From assembly GCA_015068055.1 (NCBI GenBank), contig SVLG01000044.1:1-17532 (forward strand): a DNA stretch of 17,532 nt. The letters run 5' to 3'. Below are positions 7,198 through 14,523 of this stretch, one piece after another. The notes beneath the pieces are model-generated. The model did no database searches. It worked only from the letters and a program-made list of their open reading frames with translations, and had not been told where the DNA came from. The stretch comes from Oscillospiraceae bacterium. Its GTDB lineage: Bacteria > Bacillota_A > Clostridia > Oscillospirales > Oscillospiraceae. The translations under genes and the position numbers were made by a program. Each line of letters begins with the position of its first letter. The first letter of the stretch is position 1.

Positions 7198-7822
7198 AGG
7201 CTATCTGACCGCCGCCAAATACGGCGAGGCGGAGTATATCGACAAGCACAGCCGCTTTATCGGCCGGGTTATGCCCGTTGCCAACGAGGCGGAGGCCAAG
7301 GCCTTTATTGAGAAGATCCGCCGGGAGTTTGCCGACGCCACTCACAATGTCTGGGCTTACACTCTTCGGGAGGGGAACATCCTCCGCTGGAGCGACGACG
7401 GTGAGCCCGGCGGCACCTCCGGCCAACCCACGCTGAACGTGTTCCGGGGCGCCCATGTGGAGAACGTCTGCTGCGTCACCACCCGTTACTTTGGCGGCAT
7501 CCTGCTGGGCAGCGGCGGGCTGGTGCGCGCCTATACGGCGGCGGCCCGCATGGCTTTGCAGGAGGCCGGTATCGCCAAAATGAGCCCCTGGCTTCGGGGC
7601 ACCCTCTCCTGCTCTTACGCCCAGTACGACCGGCTCTGTCGGCTCTTGAAAGACCGGGGCGCCCATGTGGAGGAGAGCAGCTTCGGCGCGGAGGTGGAGA
7701 TCCTCTTCTCGGTTCCGGAGGGACTGGGCGAGATGCTGGAGCGCAGCGTCCGGGATGCCACCGCCTCTACGGTGGATGTTCGTTTTGGCGGCACGGTTCT
7801 CCGGCCCGGCGAAGAAATTTAA
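7190..7822 (+). CDS. yigZ: YigZ/IMPACT family protein
   Basis: 210-aa protein of the IMPACT/YigZ (UPF0029) family; the eukaryotic relative affects Gcn2 signalling, while the bacterial role is poorly defined but tied to translation. The N-terminal domain has SRFIGRVMPV, DDGEPGGTSGQPTLNVF (from residue 69) and VTTRYFGGILLGSGGLVRAY, all family hallmarks. A smaller C-terminal domain of about 70 residues follows. The start is ATG 7190, which overlaps the hflX stop and has GGAGG about 9 nt upstream; an earlier in-frame start at 7163 would lie within hflX without support. Coupling to hflX fits a shared translation-stress role (inference). Confidence 0.93.
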   Translation: MSEGYLTAAKYGEAEYIDKHSRFIGRVMPVANEAEAKAFIEKIRREFADATHNVWAYTLREGNILRWSDDGEPGGTSGQPTLNVFRGAHVENVCCVTTRYFGGILLGSGGLVRAYTAAARMALQEAGIAKMSPWLRGTLSCSYAQYDRLCRLLKDRGAHVEESSFGAEVEILFSVPEGLGEMLERSVRDATASTVDVRFGGTVLRPGEEI

Positions 7823-7872
7823 AAATTTTTCGCTTAAAATAAAGGGAAAATAACGGGCAATGTCGTATTAGA

Positions 7873-7911
7873 ATATCGTAGGCCTCTTTTGCCGGGGCCT
7901 GCGATATTTTT
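7873..7911 (+). terminator. Intrinsic terminator after yigZ
   Basis: A 12-bp stem ATATCGTAGGCC/GGCCTGCGATAT (7873-7884 with 7896-7907, one U-G pair) with an 11-nt loop, followed by TTTT and TCG. It should close the 3467-7822 operon just before dgt. Because I see no convincing dgt promoter after it, partial read-through into dgt is possible. Confidence 0.8.
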
Positions 7912-7934
7912 CGCCATGAAAGGGGGCGCAGGGC

Positions 7935-8936
7935 ATGACGCTGAGAGAGGAGCGCGAGGCGCTGGAGGAACTCATCGTGGGGGAGCACGGCATCCGCAGC
8001 CGCGACTCCCGGGGCCGGGAGCTGGGCGAGCCGGAGTGCGATGTGCGCACCTGCTTCCAGCGGGACGCCGACCGCATTACTCACTCCAAAGCCTTTCGCC
8101 GCCTGAAGCATAAGACGCAGGTATTCCTGCAGCCCGAGGGCGATCACTACCGCACCCGCCTCACCCATACGCTGGAGGTCACCCGTCTGGCCCGCACCGT
8201 GGGCCGGGCCCTGCGGCTCAACGAGGACCTCTGCGAGGCCATTGGCCTTGGCCACGATCTGGGCCATACCCCCTTCGGCCATGCCGGGGAGCGGGCGCTG
8301 CGAAACATATACTCCGGCGGCTTTCACCACTATGAGCAGTCCCTCCGGGTGGTGGACTGCATCGAGAAGGATGGCCGGGGGCTGAACCTCTGCTACGAGA
8401 CCCGCATGGGCATTCTGGCCCACACCAAGGGACTCCCGGACGAGAGCTGGGAGGCGGTGGTGGTCCGGCTCTGCGACCATGTGGCCTACTTAAACCACGA
8501 TCTGGACGATGCCATGCGCGCCGGGATCGTCCAACTCTCCGATGTGCCCGGAGAGATCATCGAGCGCTGCGGCGAGCGCAACAGCCAGCGCATCGATGCC
8601 TTTATCCGCGACATCATTGAGCGGGGGCGACAGGGAGAGCGGACCCTCTCTCCGGAGATGGAGAAGATCTGGGACCTGTTCCATGAGTTCATGTTCGAGC
8701 GGGTCTACTATAACCCCGTGGCCAAGGGCGAGGAAGCCAAGGTGGAGGACATTCTCCGGGGGATTTGGGAGCATTACGCGGAGCATCCGGAGAAACTCCC
8801 CGATGACTACCGCTACATTGCCGGGCGCGACGGACTGGAACGGGCCGTCACCGACTATGTCTCCGGCATGACCGATGACTACGCCATCTACCAGTACGGC
8901 GAGATCTTTATCCCCGCTGCCTGGTCTGTGCGATAA
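7935..8936 (+). CDS. dgt: Deoxyguanosinetriphosphate triphosphohydrolase-like protein
   Basis: HD-domain dNTP triphosphohydrolase, cutting dGTP (or other dNTPs) to the nucleoside and triphosphate and so helping to control the dNTP pool; cytoplasmic, 333 aa. Metal-binding HD signature: RLTHTLEVTRLAR (H78), GLGHDLGHTPFGHAGE (H107, D108, H111) and LCDHVAYLNHDLDDA. The N-terminal CFQRDADRITHSKAFRRLKHKTQVF is cut by family members in the same place: the DADRITHS and FRRLKHKTQVF parts are both present. Start ATG 7935 with a G-rich AAAGGGGG site upstream. It lies 19 nt before dnaG, in the dgt-dnaG-rpoD order seen in many Clostridia. No clear promoter was found between the terminator at 7873-7911 and the start. 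Confidence 0.93.
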   Translation: MTLREEREALEELIVGEHGIRSRDSRGRELGEPECDVRTCFQRDADRITHSKAFRRLKHKTQVFLQPEGDHYRTRLTHTLEVTRLARTVGRALRLNEDLCEAIGLGHDLGHTPFGHAGERALRNIYSGGFHHYEQSLRVVDCIEKDGRGLNLCYETRMGILAHTKGLPDESWEAVVVRLCDHVAYLNHDLDDAMRAGIVQLSDVPGEIIERCGERNSQRIDAFIRDIIERGRQGERTLSPEMEKIWDLFHEFMFERVYYNPVAKGEEAKVEDILRGIWEHYAEHPEKLPDDYRYIAGRDGLERAVTDYVSGMTDDYAIYQYGEIFIPAAWSVR

Positions 8937-8955
8937 ATAAGAAAGGAGGGACACC

Positions 8956-10668
8956 GTGGCCATACCGGAAAAGTATAAGACGGAGCTGCTTGGCCGCAGC
9001 GATATTGTGGAAGTGGTGTCCTCCTATGTGCGGCTGGAAAAAAAGAGCCGGAACCACTTCGGCCTCTGCCCCTTTCACAGTGAGAAGACACCGTCTTTCT
9101 CCGTCAACGCCGAGCGCCAGAGTTTCAAGTGTTTTGGCTGCGGCAAGGGCGGTGATGTGATCTCCTTTATCATGGAGATCGAGCATCTGGGGTTCATGGA
9201 TGCGGTGGATCTGCTGGCCGACCGGGCCAACATGCCCCGCCTGCCCCGGGACGCCAAAGACGAGGAGGAAAGCTCTAAGCGCAAGCGGATCCTGGAGCTG
9301 AACCGGGACGCGGCCCGCTGGTTTTATGAGCAGCTTTGCGGTGAGGCAGGACAGCCCTGCCGGGACTATGCAGCGGCGCGCGGACTCAGCCCCGGCATCA
9401 TCAAGACCTTCGGTCTGGGTTATGCCCCGGACAGCTGGAACAGTCTTCTCCGGGCCATGAAGCAAAAGGGCTATACGGAGCAGGAGCTGCTGGATGCGGC
9501 GCTCATCAAGCCCGGCCGCAGCGGCGGCGCCTACGATACCTTCCGCAGCCGGCTCATGTTCCCGGTCATTGACGTCCGTGGCAGCGTCATCGGCTTCTCC
9601 GGCCGCATCATCGGCGACGGGGAGCCCAAGTACTTAAACAGTCCCGAGACGCTGGTTTTCAAGAAAAGCCAGAACCTCTTTGCCATGAATTTGGCTAAAA
9701 AATCAAAAAGCGGATACATTATCCTCACAGAAGGCAATCTGGACGTGGTTTCCCTCCATCAGGCTGGTTTCGACAGCGCCGTTGCCTCCCTGGGCACCAG
9801 TCTCACCCCCGAGCAGGCCCGGCTGATTTCCCGCTATGTGCCCGAGGTGCTGCTCTGCTACGACGGGGACAGCGCCGGCCGCAAGGCCACCGACCGGGCC
9901 ATCGGCATCCTCAACAAGCTGGATCTGAAGGTGCGGGTGCTGGAGCTGCCGGGGGCCAAGGACCCGGACGAGTTCATCAAAAAGAACGGCCCCGATGCCT
10001 TTCGGAACATACTGGAGGGCAGCGCCGGACAGCTGGATTACCGGCTGAAGCTCATTGAGGAGCAGTTCCCTCCGGACAACGATGTCACCCGCGTGGACTA
10101 CCTCAAAAAGGTGGTGGCCCTGCTGGCCCGGCTTCCCAGCGGCGTGGAGCGTGAGCTCTACGCTGTGCGGACGGCTCAACGGCTGGGCGTGTCACAGGAG
10201 GCCGTCATCAAGGATGTGGAGCGGGTTCGCCGCAGTCTCATCAAGGGGGTCAGGAACAAAGAGCAAAAGGATGCTGCCAGCGTAAATGCCGCCGATTGGA
10301 AGCGGCCCTACGCCATCACCCGGCGGAGCCGGGCGGAGGAGGGCTTGCTTCTGCTGCTGCATCTGGACCCGGGGCTGCTGAGCCGCCGGGATCTCCCGGC
10401 GCCGGAGGATTTTTCCGTGCCGCTGCTGGGCCGCTTTTACCGGGCACTCCTGGAGCGGGGGAGCCTTTCCCTTTCGGAGCTGGCCGGGGAATTCAGCCCG
10501 GACGAAATGTTTGTACTGGTCTGCATCACCGAGATGCAGGCGGATATGTCCCAGGCGGCCAAGGCGCTGGGGGACTACATAAAAATCATCGCGCCGCCGG
10601 CAGCCGGGGAAGACGACCTGCGCCGCTATGCGGAAAAACTCAGAGAAAATAAGGGTTACGGAGGATAA
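8956..10668 (+). CDS. dnaG: DNA primase
   Basis: Primase that makes RNA primers at the replication fork, 570 aa. The N-terminal CHC2 zinc-binding domain has C38, H41, C59 and C62 (CPFHSEKTPSFSV, FKCFGCGKGGD). The catalytic core contains GFSGRIIGDGEPKYLNSPET and the TOPRIM motifs EGNLDVVSLHQAGF (E259) and CYDGDSAGRKATDRA (D303, D305). The usual family form of the first is EGYMDV, so N-L replaces Y-M. The C-terminal region (about 430-570) is the helicase-binding part and diverges strongly, as expected. The start is GTG 8956, five nt after a strong AAGGAGGG. The last codons (GGA GGA) also form the ribosome site of the sigma factor gene. Confidence 0.97.
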   Translation: MAIPEKYKTELLGRSDIVEVVSSYVRLEKKSRNHFGLCPFHSEKTPSFSVNAERQSFKCFGCGKGGDVISFIMEIEHLGFMDAVDLLADRANMPRLPRDAKDEEESSKRKRILELNRDAARWFYEQLCGEAGQPCRDYAAARGLSPGIIKTFGLGYAPDSWNSLLRAMKQKGYTEQELLDAALIKPGRSGGAYDTFRSRLMFPVIDVRGSVIGFSGRIIGDGEPKYLNSPETLVFKKSQNLFAMNLAKKSKSGYIILTEGNLDVVSLHQAGFDSAVASLGTSLTPEQARLISRYVPEVLLCYDGDSAGRKATDRAIGILNKLDLKVRVLELPGAKDPDEFIKKNGPDAFRNILEGSAGQLDYRLKLIEEQFPPDNDVTRVDYLKKVVALLARLPSGVERELYAVRTAQRLGVSQEAVIKDVERVRRSLIKGVRNKEQKDAASVNAADWKRPYAITRRSRAEEGLLLLLHLDPGLLSRRDLPAPEDFSVPLLGRFYRALLERGSLSLSELAGEFSPDEMFVLVCITEMQADMSQAAKALGDYIKIIAPPAAGEDDLRRYAEKLRENKGYGG

Positions 10669-10674
10669 ACGTAC

Positions 10675-11958
<1,284 letters not shown>

Positions 11959-11965
11959 AGATAGG

Positions 11966-11996
11966 AAAAAGAGCCGTCTTTCGACGGCTCTTTTTT
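11966..11996. terminator. Bidirectional terminator between rpoD and the aldolase gene
   Basis: Stem GAGCCGTC (11971-11978), loop TTTC, GACGGCTC (11983-11990), flanked by AAAAA and TTTTTT, so it works on both strands. The T-run on the plus strand overlaps the aldolase stop codon (TAA, 11997-11995). A nearly identical copy lies at 14487-14520. Confidence 0.92.
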
Positions 11997-11999
11997 ATT
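11966..11999. repeat. 34-bp terminator repeat, copy A
   Basis: Identical to 14487-14520 except for one base (G at 11987, A at 14508). Similarity stops sharply at both ends. Confidence 0.9.
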
Positions 12000-13113
12000 C
12001 GAGAGTTTCCAGATACCGCGCCGCAGCCCGTTCCATGGCCCGGCACTTGTCGAGGGCATCCTCTATGCTCTTACCCCGTACCACGATGCCGTGGTTGCCC
12101 ATGATACAGGCACTGCCGCTGCGGCCCATGGTTTCGGCCAGCTGTCGGCAGAGCTTTTTGCTGCCGGGCAGGGCCGGGGGCGTGCAGGGAACGCGGCTCC
12201 CCAGCAGGGCGCGATCTTCTTCGTCGACCACGGGCATGGCCTTCAAAGCGGCGGCGAAGGCGCTGGACCGGTTGGGGTGGGAATGGATGACGCACCCGGC
12301 GCCGGGATCCAGCTTCAGAAGGGCAGCGTGGAAGGCCCGCTCGGAGGTGGGCCGGATATCCCCCGCATATTCCAGCGTATCCATATCCACGGCTACCACT
12401 TCGGCGGCGCTGAGCTTTTCATAGTCCCGGCCCGAGGGGGTCACCAGCATGGTCTTGTCGTCCAGCCGAAGGGAGATGTTGCCCCAGGTGCCCTGCACCA
12501 GATTTTCCGCGAGCATCTGTCGTCCGCAGTCCACCACCGCCTGCTGCTCCGCGCTCCCCTCTCCCCGGGAGACAGAGGGAATGTCGTTGAGGCGGGAGTA
12601 CTTTTTGTTATAACCAGAATGCATAAGATGCGCCACAAAGCCGCTCAGGGGTCTGGCCCCGCCCAGTTTCCGGGCGTCTTCATAAACCCGGGCGCTCTTT
12701 TCCGCAATGAGGGCCGCGGCGGCTGCCTGCATAAGGCTGCGTCCCACGCAGAGCACACCGGGGGAGGGGGAGCGCAGGAGACAGGCGTTGTTCTTCCGGA
12801 GGATACGGCGGACGGCGGCGCTGTCCGCTGCCCGGCGCAGCTTCGGTCCCAGAATCTGGGCGCTGTCATCCAGCACCGGAGGGATCGTCAGCCCGGCCTC
12901 CGCGGCGCGGACACAGTGATGGGGGGAGCAGAAAAGGACGGCGCTCAGCTCGGCGCGGGCAGCAAAGGCTGCGTCGATTACGGGGGTCGGTGCCGCCGGT
13001 CCGTCGGGTGTCCAGACCCGAATGCCCGTCTCATTTCTCAGGGCCAGCAGGGTTACGGGGCCGGCACCTTCCTGATCCAGATAGCCCGCAATCCGGGCAA
13101 AGGTGTTTTCCAT
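11995..13113 (-). CDS. Class II aldolase/adducin-family protein with an extra degenerate N-terminal half
   Basis: 372-aa protein whose C-terminal half (about 190-372) is a class II aldolase domain like L-fuculose-phosphate aldolase, a zinc enzyme cleaving sugar phosphates to dihydroxyacetone phosphate and an aldehyde. Seen: GTWGNISLR (208-216), TPSGRDYEKL, SER with E258, HSHP with H277 and H279, and GNHGIVV with H341. Spacing from Glu to the three His matches the zinc-site layout of FucA. The N-terminal half (1-180) has a similar outline, with CSPHHC and KNNACLL where HSHP and GNHG would be, suggesting a decayed second aldolase copy. I prefer ATG 13113 over TTG 13125, because it lies 4 nt after the stop of a small ORF with a strong ribosome site. 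Its own site (AAGG) is weak, suggesting coupling. Substrate unknown. Confidence 0.85.
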   Translation of the reverse strand: MENTFARIAGYLDQEGAGPVTLLALRNETGIRVWTPDGPAAPTPVIDAAFAARAELSAVLFCSPHHCVRAAEAGLTIPPVLDDSAQILGPKLRRAADSAAVRRILRKNNACLLRSPSPGVLCVGRSLMQAAAAALIAEKSARVYEDARKLGGARPLSGFVAHLMHSGYNKKYSRLNDIPSVSRGEGSAEQQAVVDCGRQMLAENLVQGTWGNISLRLDDKTMLVTPSGRDYEKLSAAEVVAVDMDTLEYAGDIRPTSERAFHAALLKLDPGAGCVIHSHPNRSSAFAAALKAMPVVDEEDRALLGSRVPCTPPALPGSKKLCRQLAETMGRSGSACIMGNHGIVVRGKSIEDALDKCRAMERAAARYLETLE

Positions 13114-13117
13114 AGCC

Positions 13118-13201
13118 TTATACAATGCAGCCGGGGAACTTGCCCCTCATGGCCATAAGCCGCTGGGGCATACCTGCGTCACATAGGCATAATACTTTCA
13201 T
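13118..13201 (-). CDS. 27-residue upstream ORF before the aldolase gene
   Basis: Small ORF starting at ATG 13201 with an excellent ribosome site, AAAGGAG (13215-13209), 7 nt upstream. It begins MKVLCLCDAGMPQRLMAM, contains three cysteines and ends GCIV before TAA. The stop lies 4 nt before the aldolase ATG, in a different frame. The good site here and the poor one of the aldolase suggest that ribosomes translate this peptide and then restart. It could be a leader peptide, a real micro-protein or a remnant of a longer gene. I recognise no family. Confidence 0.55.
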   Translation of the reverse strand: MKVLCLCDAGMPQRLMAMRGKFPGCIV

Positions 13202-13220
13202 GCGCTGTCTCCTTTGCTTG

Positions 13221-13226
13221 TATAAT
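13221..13226 (+). promoter_or_regulatory. Probable -10 element for the CYTH gene
   Basis: Perfect TATAAT, preceded by only a weak -35 candidate (TTTCAT at 13196-13201, 19-nt spacer). Predicted start near 13233, which requires a CYTH start downstream of it and fits TTG 13272. The symmetric sequence also offers TATTAT on the other strand for the upstream ORF, but no -35 for it is evident. Confidence 0.4.
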
Positions 13227-13271
13227 AGAGTGTTTTGTGTTATCATCGTCCGCACAAGGGGGGCGAGAGGC

Positions 13272-13796
13272 TTGAGAGAAACAGAGATCAAAGCGGCCTG
13301 CTCCGCGGGCGCGCTGACACAGCTGGAAGACTGGCTGGAGCGGCGGGGCTTTGTCCTCACGGGGGAGCTGCGGCAGGAGGATGACTACTACGAGCATCCC
13401 GCCCGGAGCTTTGCTGAAACCGATGAAGCCGTGCGGATACGCAGGGAATACCGGGCCGATGAGGTGCTGGCGAGCTTTGCCTATAAGGGACCCAATATGG
13501 CTAGGCACGGTCAGGAGCGGGAGGAGCTGGAGACGCGCGTGGCTGATGCGGCCGTTATGTGCGCGGCTCTGGAACGTCTGGGTTTCAAGCCCGTGGCCTC
13601 GGTGTATAAGCAGCGAAAAACCCTTGTAAAGGGTGACGTGACTGTCTGTCTGGACCGGGTGGATGGCTTGGGCTGCTTTTTTGAGCTGGAGATCCTCGGT
13701 ACGGAGGATGGGGCGGCGCGGCTGGAGTCCTTGCTGGAGGAACTGCGCTTTCTCTCTTTTACGGAGGAAAACCGCAGCTATCTGGAACTATTGTAA
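13272..13796 (+). CDS. CYTH-domain protein (class IV adenylate cyclase / triphosphatase-like)
   Basis: 174-aa single CYTH domain, a triphosphate-tunnel metalloenzyme fold that hydrolyses triphosphates or, in some class IV members, cyclises ATP. The N-terminal ExExK signature is present (RETEIKA, residues 2-8), followed by the alternating charged strands of the tunnel: AVRIRREY, FAYKGPN, ELETRV, KQRKTLVKGDVTVCLDRVDGLG and FFELEILG. The length is usual for the stand-alone family. I chose TTG 13272 because the ExExK motif normally lies within the first few residues, a purine-rich AAGGGGGG (13256-13263) precedes it, and the -10 at 13221 excludes earlier starts. Whether it makes cAMP or is a phosphatase cannot be told. 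A terminator follows at 13866-13906. Confidence 0.85.
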   Translation: MRETEIKAACSAGALTQLEDWLERRGFVLTGELRQEDDYYEHPARSFAETDEAVRIRREYRADEVLASFAYKGPNMARHGQEREELETRVADAAVMCAALERLGFKPVASVYKQRKTLVKGDVTVCLDRVDGLGCFFELEILGTEDGAARLESLLEELRFLSFTEENRSYLELL

Positions 13797-13809
13797 TGGC
13801 GTTTTCCGG

Positions 13810-13857
13810 AAAAAACAAGGCCCCGCCGGGGGATCTGTTCCTCCCCGGCGGAGCCTT
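13810..13857 (-). terminator. Leftward terminator of the XRE regulator gene
   Basis: Minus-strand stem of 15 bp (13857-13843 with 13831-13817, one U-G pair), 11-nt loop, then G and TTTTTT (13815-13810). On the plus strand the same position is a C-A mismatch and no T-run follows, so the element works leftward only. Confidence 0.8.
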
Positions 13858-13865
13858 ATACAAAC

Positions 13866-13906
13866 AATAAACGAGCGGCCAGCAAGCTGCTCGTTTATTA
13901 TTTTTT
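13866..13906 (+). terminator. Rightward terminator of the CYTH gene
   Basis: Stem AATAAACGAGC/GCTCGTTTATT (13866-13876 with 13889-13899), 12-nt loop, then A and TTTTTT (13901-13906). It overlaps the stop codon and last codons of the opposing XRE gene. On the minus strand no T-run follows the stem. Confidence 0.82.
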
Positions 13907-14125
13907 CCGCCGCTCATATGGACGGGGATCATCTGTTTGTTCCAGCAAATAATCAATGCTGGTATTGTGAATTTGCGACAGTTGAATTAATACATCTATG
14001 GGCACGGCATTCGCCCCGTTTTCATAGGCGGAATATGCACTGCGGCTGATGTGGAGCATGTCGGCTATTTCCTGCTGCGTCCAGTCTTTGTCCTCGCGCA
14101 GATTTTTGATTCGTTTGAAAATCAT
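13898..14125 (-). CDS. Small XRE-type helix-turn-helix regulator
   Basis: 75-aa DNA-binding protein made almost only of a Cro/C1-type HTH domain: MIFKRIKNLREDKDWTQQE opens the fold, TQQEIADMLHISRSAYSAYE is the helix-turn-helix, followed by VPIDVLIQLSQIHNTSIDYL and a basic tail ending ERRKK. ATG 14125 has only a weak GGTGATTGG upstream; a TATAAT (minus strand, 14146-14141) would give a leader of about 9 nt. It is divergent from the small gene at 14207, and the spacer holds repeated TTGACA/TGTCAA motifs, so it probably represses one or both genes. Such small regulators are common in mobile elements and toxin-antitoxin-like pairs. Base composition is clearly lower in GC than in its neighbours, pointing to acquisition. 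Confidence 0.88.
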   Translation of the reverse strand: MIFKRIKNLREDKDWTQQEIADMLHISRSAYSAYENGANAVPIDVLIQLSQIHNTSIDYLLEQTDDPRPYERRKK

Positions 14126-14140
14126 CCAATCACCGAGACC

Positions 14141-14201
14141 ATTATATTTGACATATATTCTGGCATTGATTTTTGACAGGATTTATGTCAAAATATTCTG
14201 G
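14141..14201. promoter_or_regulatory. Divergent control region with TTGACA/TGTCAA motifs
   Basis: Between the XRE and small genes: TTGACATA (14148-14155), TTGACA (14173-14178) and the reverse TATGTCAA (14184-14191). The outer two form an 8-bp inverted repeat; TTTTGACA (14171-14178) and TGTCAAAA (14186-14193) form another with a 7-nt spacer. ATATTCTGG occurs twice as a direct repeat (14155-14163, 14193-14201). A minus-strand TATAAT lies at 14146-14141. These are good operator candidates for the XRE protein; the rightward promoter is unclear (TTGACA at 14173 has only TATTCT after 15 nt). Confidence 0.55.
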
Positions 14202-14206
14202 GGGTG

Positions 14207-14458
14207 ATGGAATTGGAGTTATATAAAGAGCTTTTGGCCAAGGTCCTTGAACAGGAAAGAGTTGAAGTTTACTTTCCGGGGCTGACGGTAGATGCCACCG
14301 AGATTGTTTCTCAAATGAGCTACCGGGCATTGGTGGAAATAAGCCACATTATCCGGGATGACACATTGAGTGACAGAGAGTGTTATCAAAAAATAGAAGA
14401 AATTGTACAGGTTTTTGAAGCGTTTGGAAGCCATGGTGGCGGTCGACATGATGAATAA
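14207..14458 (+). CDS. Small acidic hypothetical protein paired with the XRE regulator
   Basis: 83-aa acidic, probably helical cytoplasmic protein of unknown function. It starts MELELYKELLAKVLEQE, has a VEVYFPGLTVDATEIV segment, and ends with IEEIVQVFEAFG and GGGRHDE. No membrane segment, signal or known catalytic motif is visible. I have an impression of similar short proteins with a GG-RHD ending beside regulators in other gut Clostridia, but this could not be checked. ATG 14207 sits directly after GGGGGTG, giving short ribosome-site spacing; a GTG at 14204 is the alternative. It is divergent from the XRE gene and AT-rich like it (about 43% GC over 14161-14460 by hand count). Confidence 0.7.
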   Translation: MELELYKELLAKVLEQERVEVYFPGLTVDATEIVSQMSYRALVEISHIIRDDTLSDRECYQKIEEIVQVFEAFGSHGGGRHDE

Positions 14459-14486
14459 GCCGCGCAGAATTCGCGTCCGCAGACGC

Positions 14487-14520
14487 AAAAAGAGCCGTCT
14501 TTCGACGACTCTTTTTTATT
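14487..14520 (-). terminator. Intrinsic terminator of the rpmH-jag operon (repeat copy B)
   Basis: Minus strand: GAGTCGTC (14511-14504), loop GAAA, GACGGCTC (14499-14492), then TTTTT (14491-14487), starting just after the jag stop. The one base differing from copy A at 11966-11999 makes a U-G pair on this strand but a C-A mismatch on the plus strand, so function is kept only leftward. It may still weakly stop the small plus-strand gene ending at 14458. Confidence 0.87.
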
Positions 14521-14523
14521 GCT

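Noticed and set aside
7835..7874. Possible promoter for dgt (TAAAAT at 7835, TAGAAT at 7869)
   Set aside because: No acceptable -35 is found at 16-18 nt upstream of either, and the second overlaps the terminator stem.
12091..13158. Plus-strand open frame of 355 codons opposite the aldolase
   Set aside because: The aldolase strand carries conserved zinc-site residues with correct spacing; the opposite frame is Gly/His-rich noise.
13125..13271. Earlier in-frame starts for the CYTH gene (13125, 13200)
   Set aside because: They precede the predicted -10 at 13221, lack ribosome sites, and would put the ExExK signature about 25-50 residues from the N-terminus.
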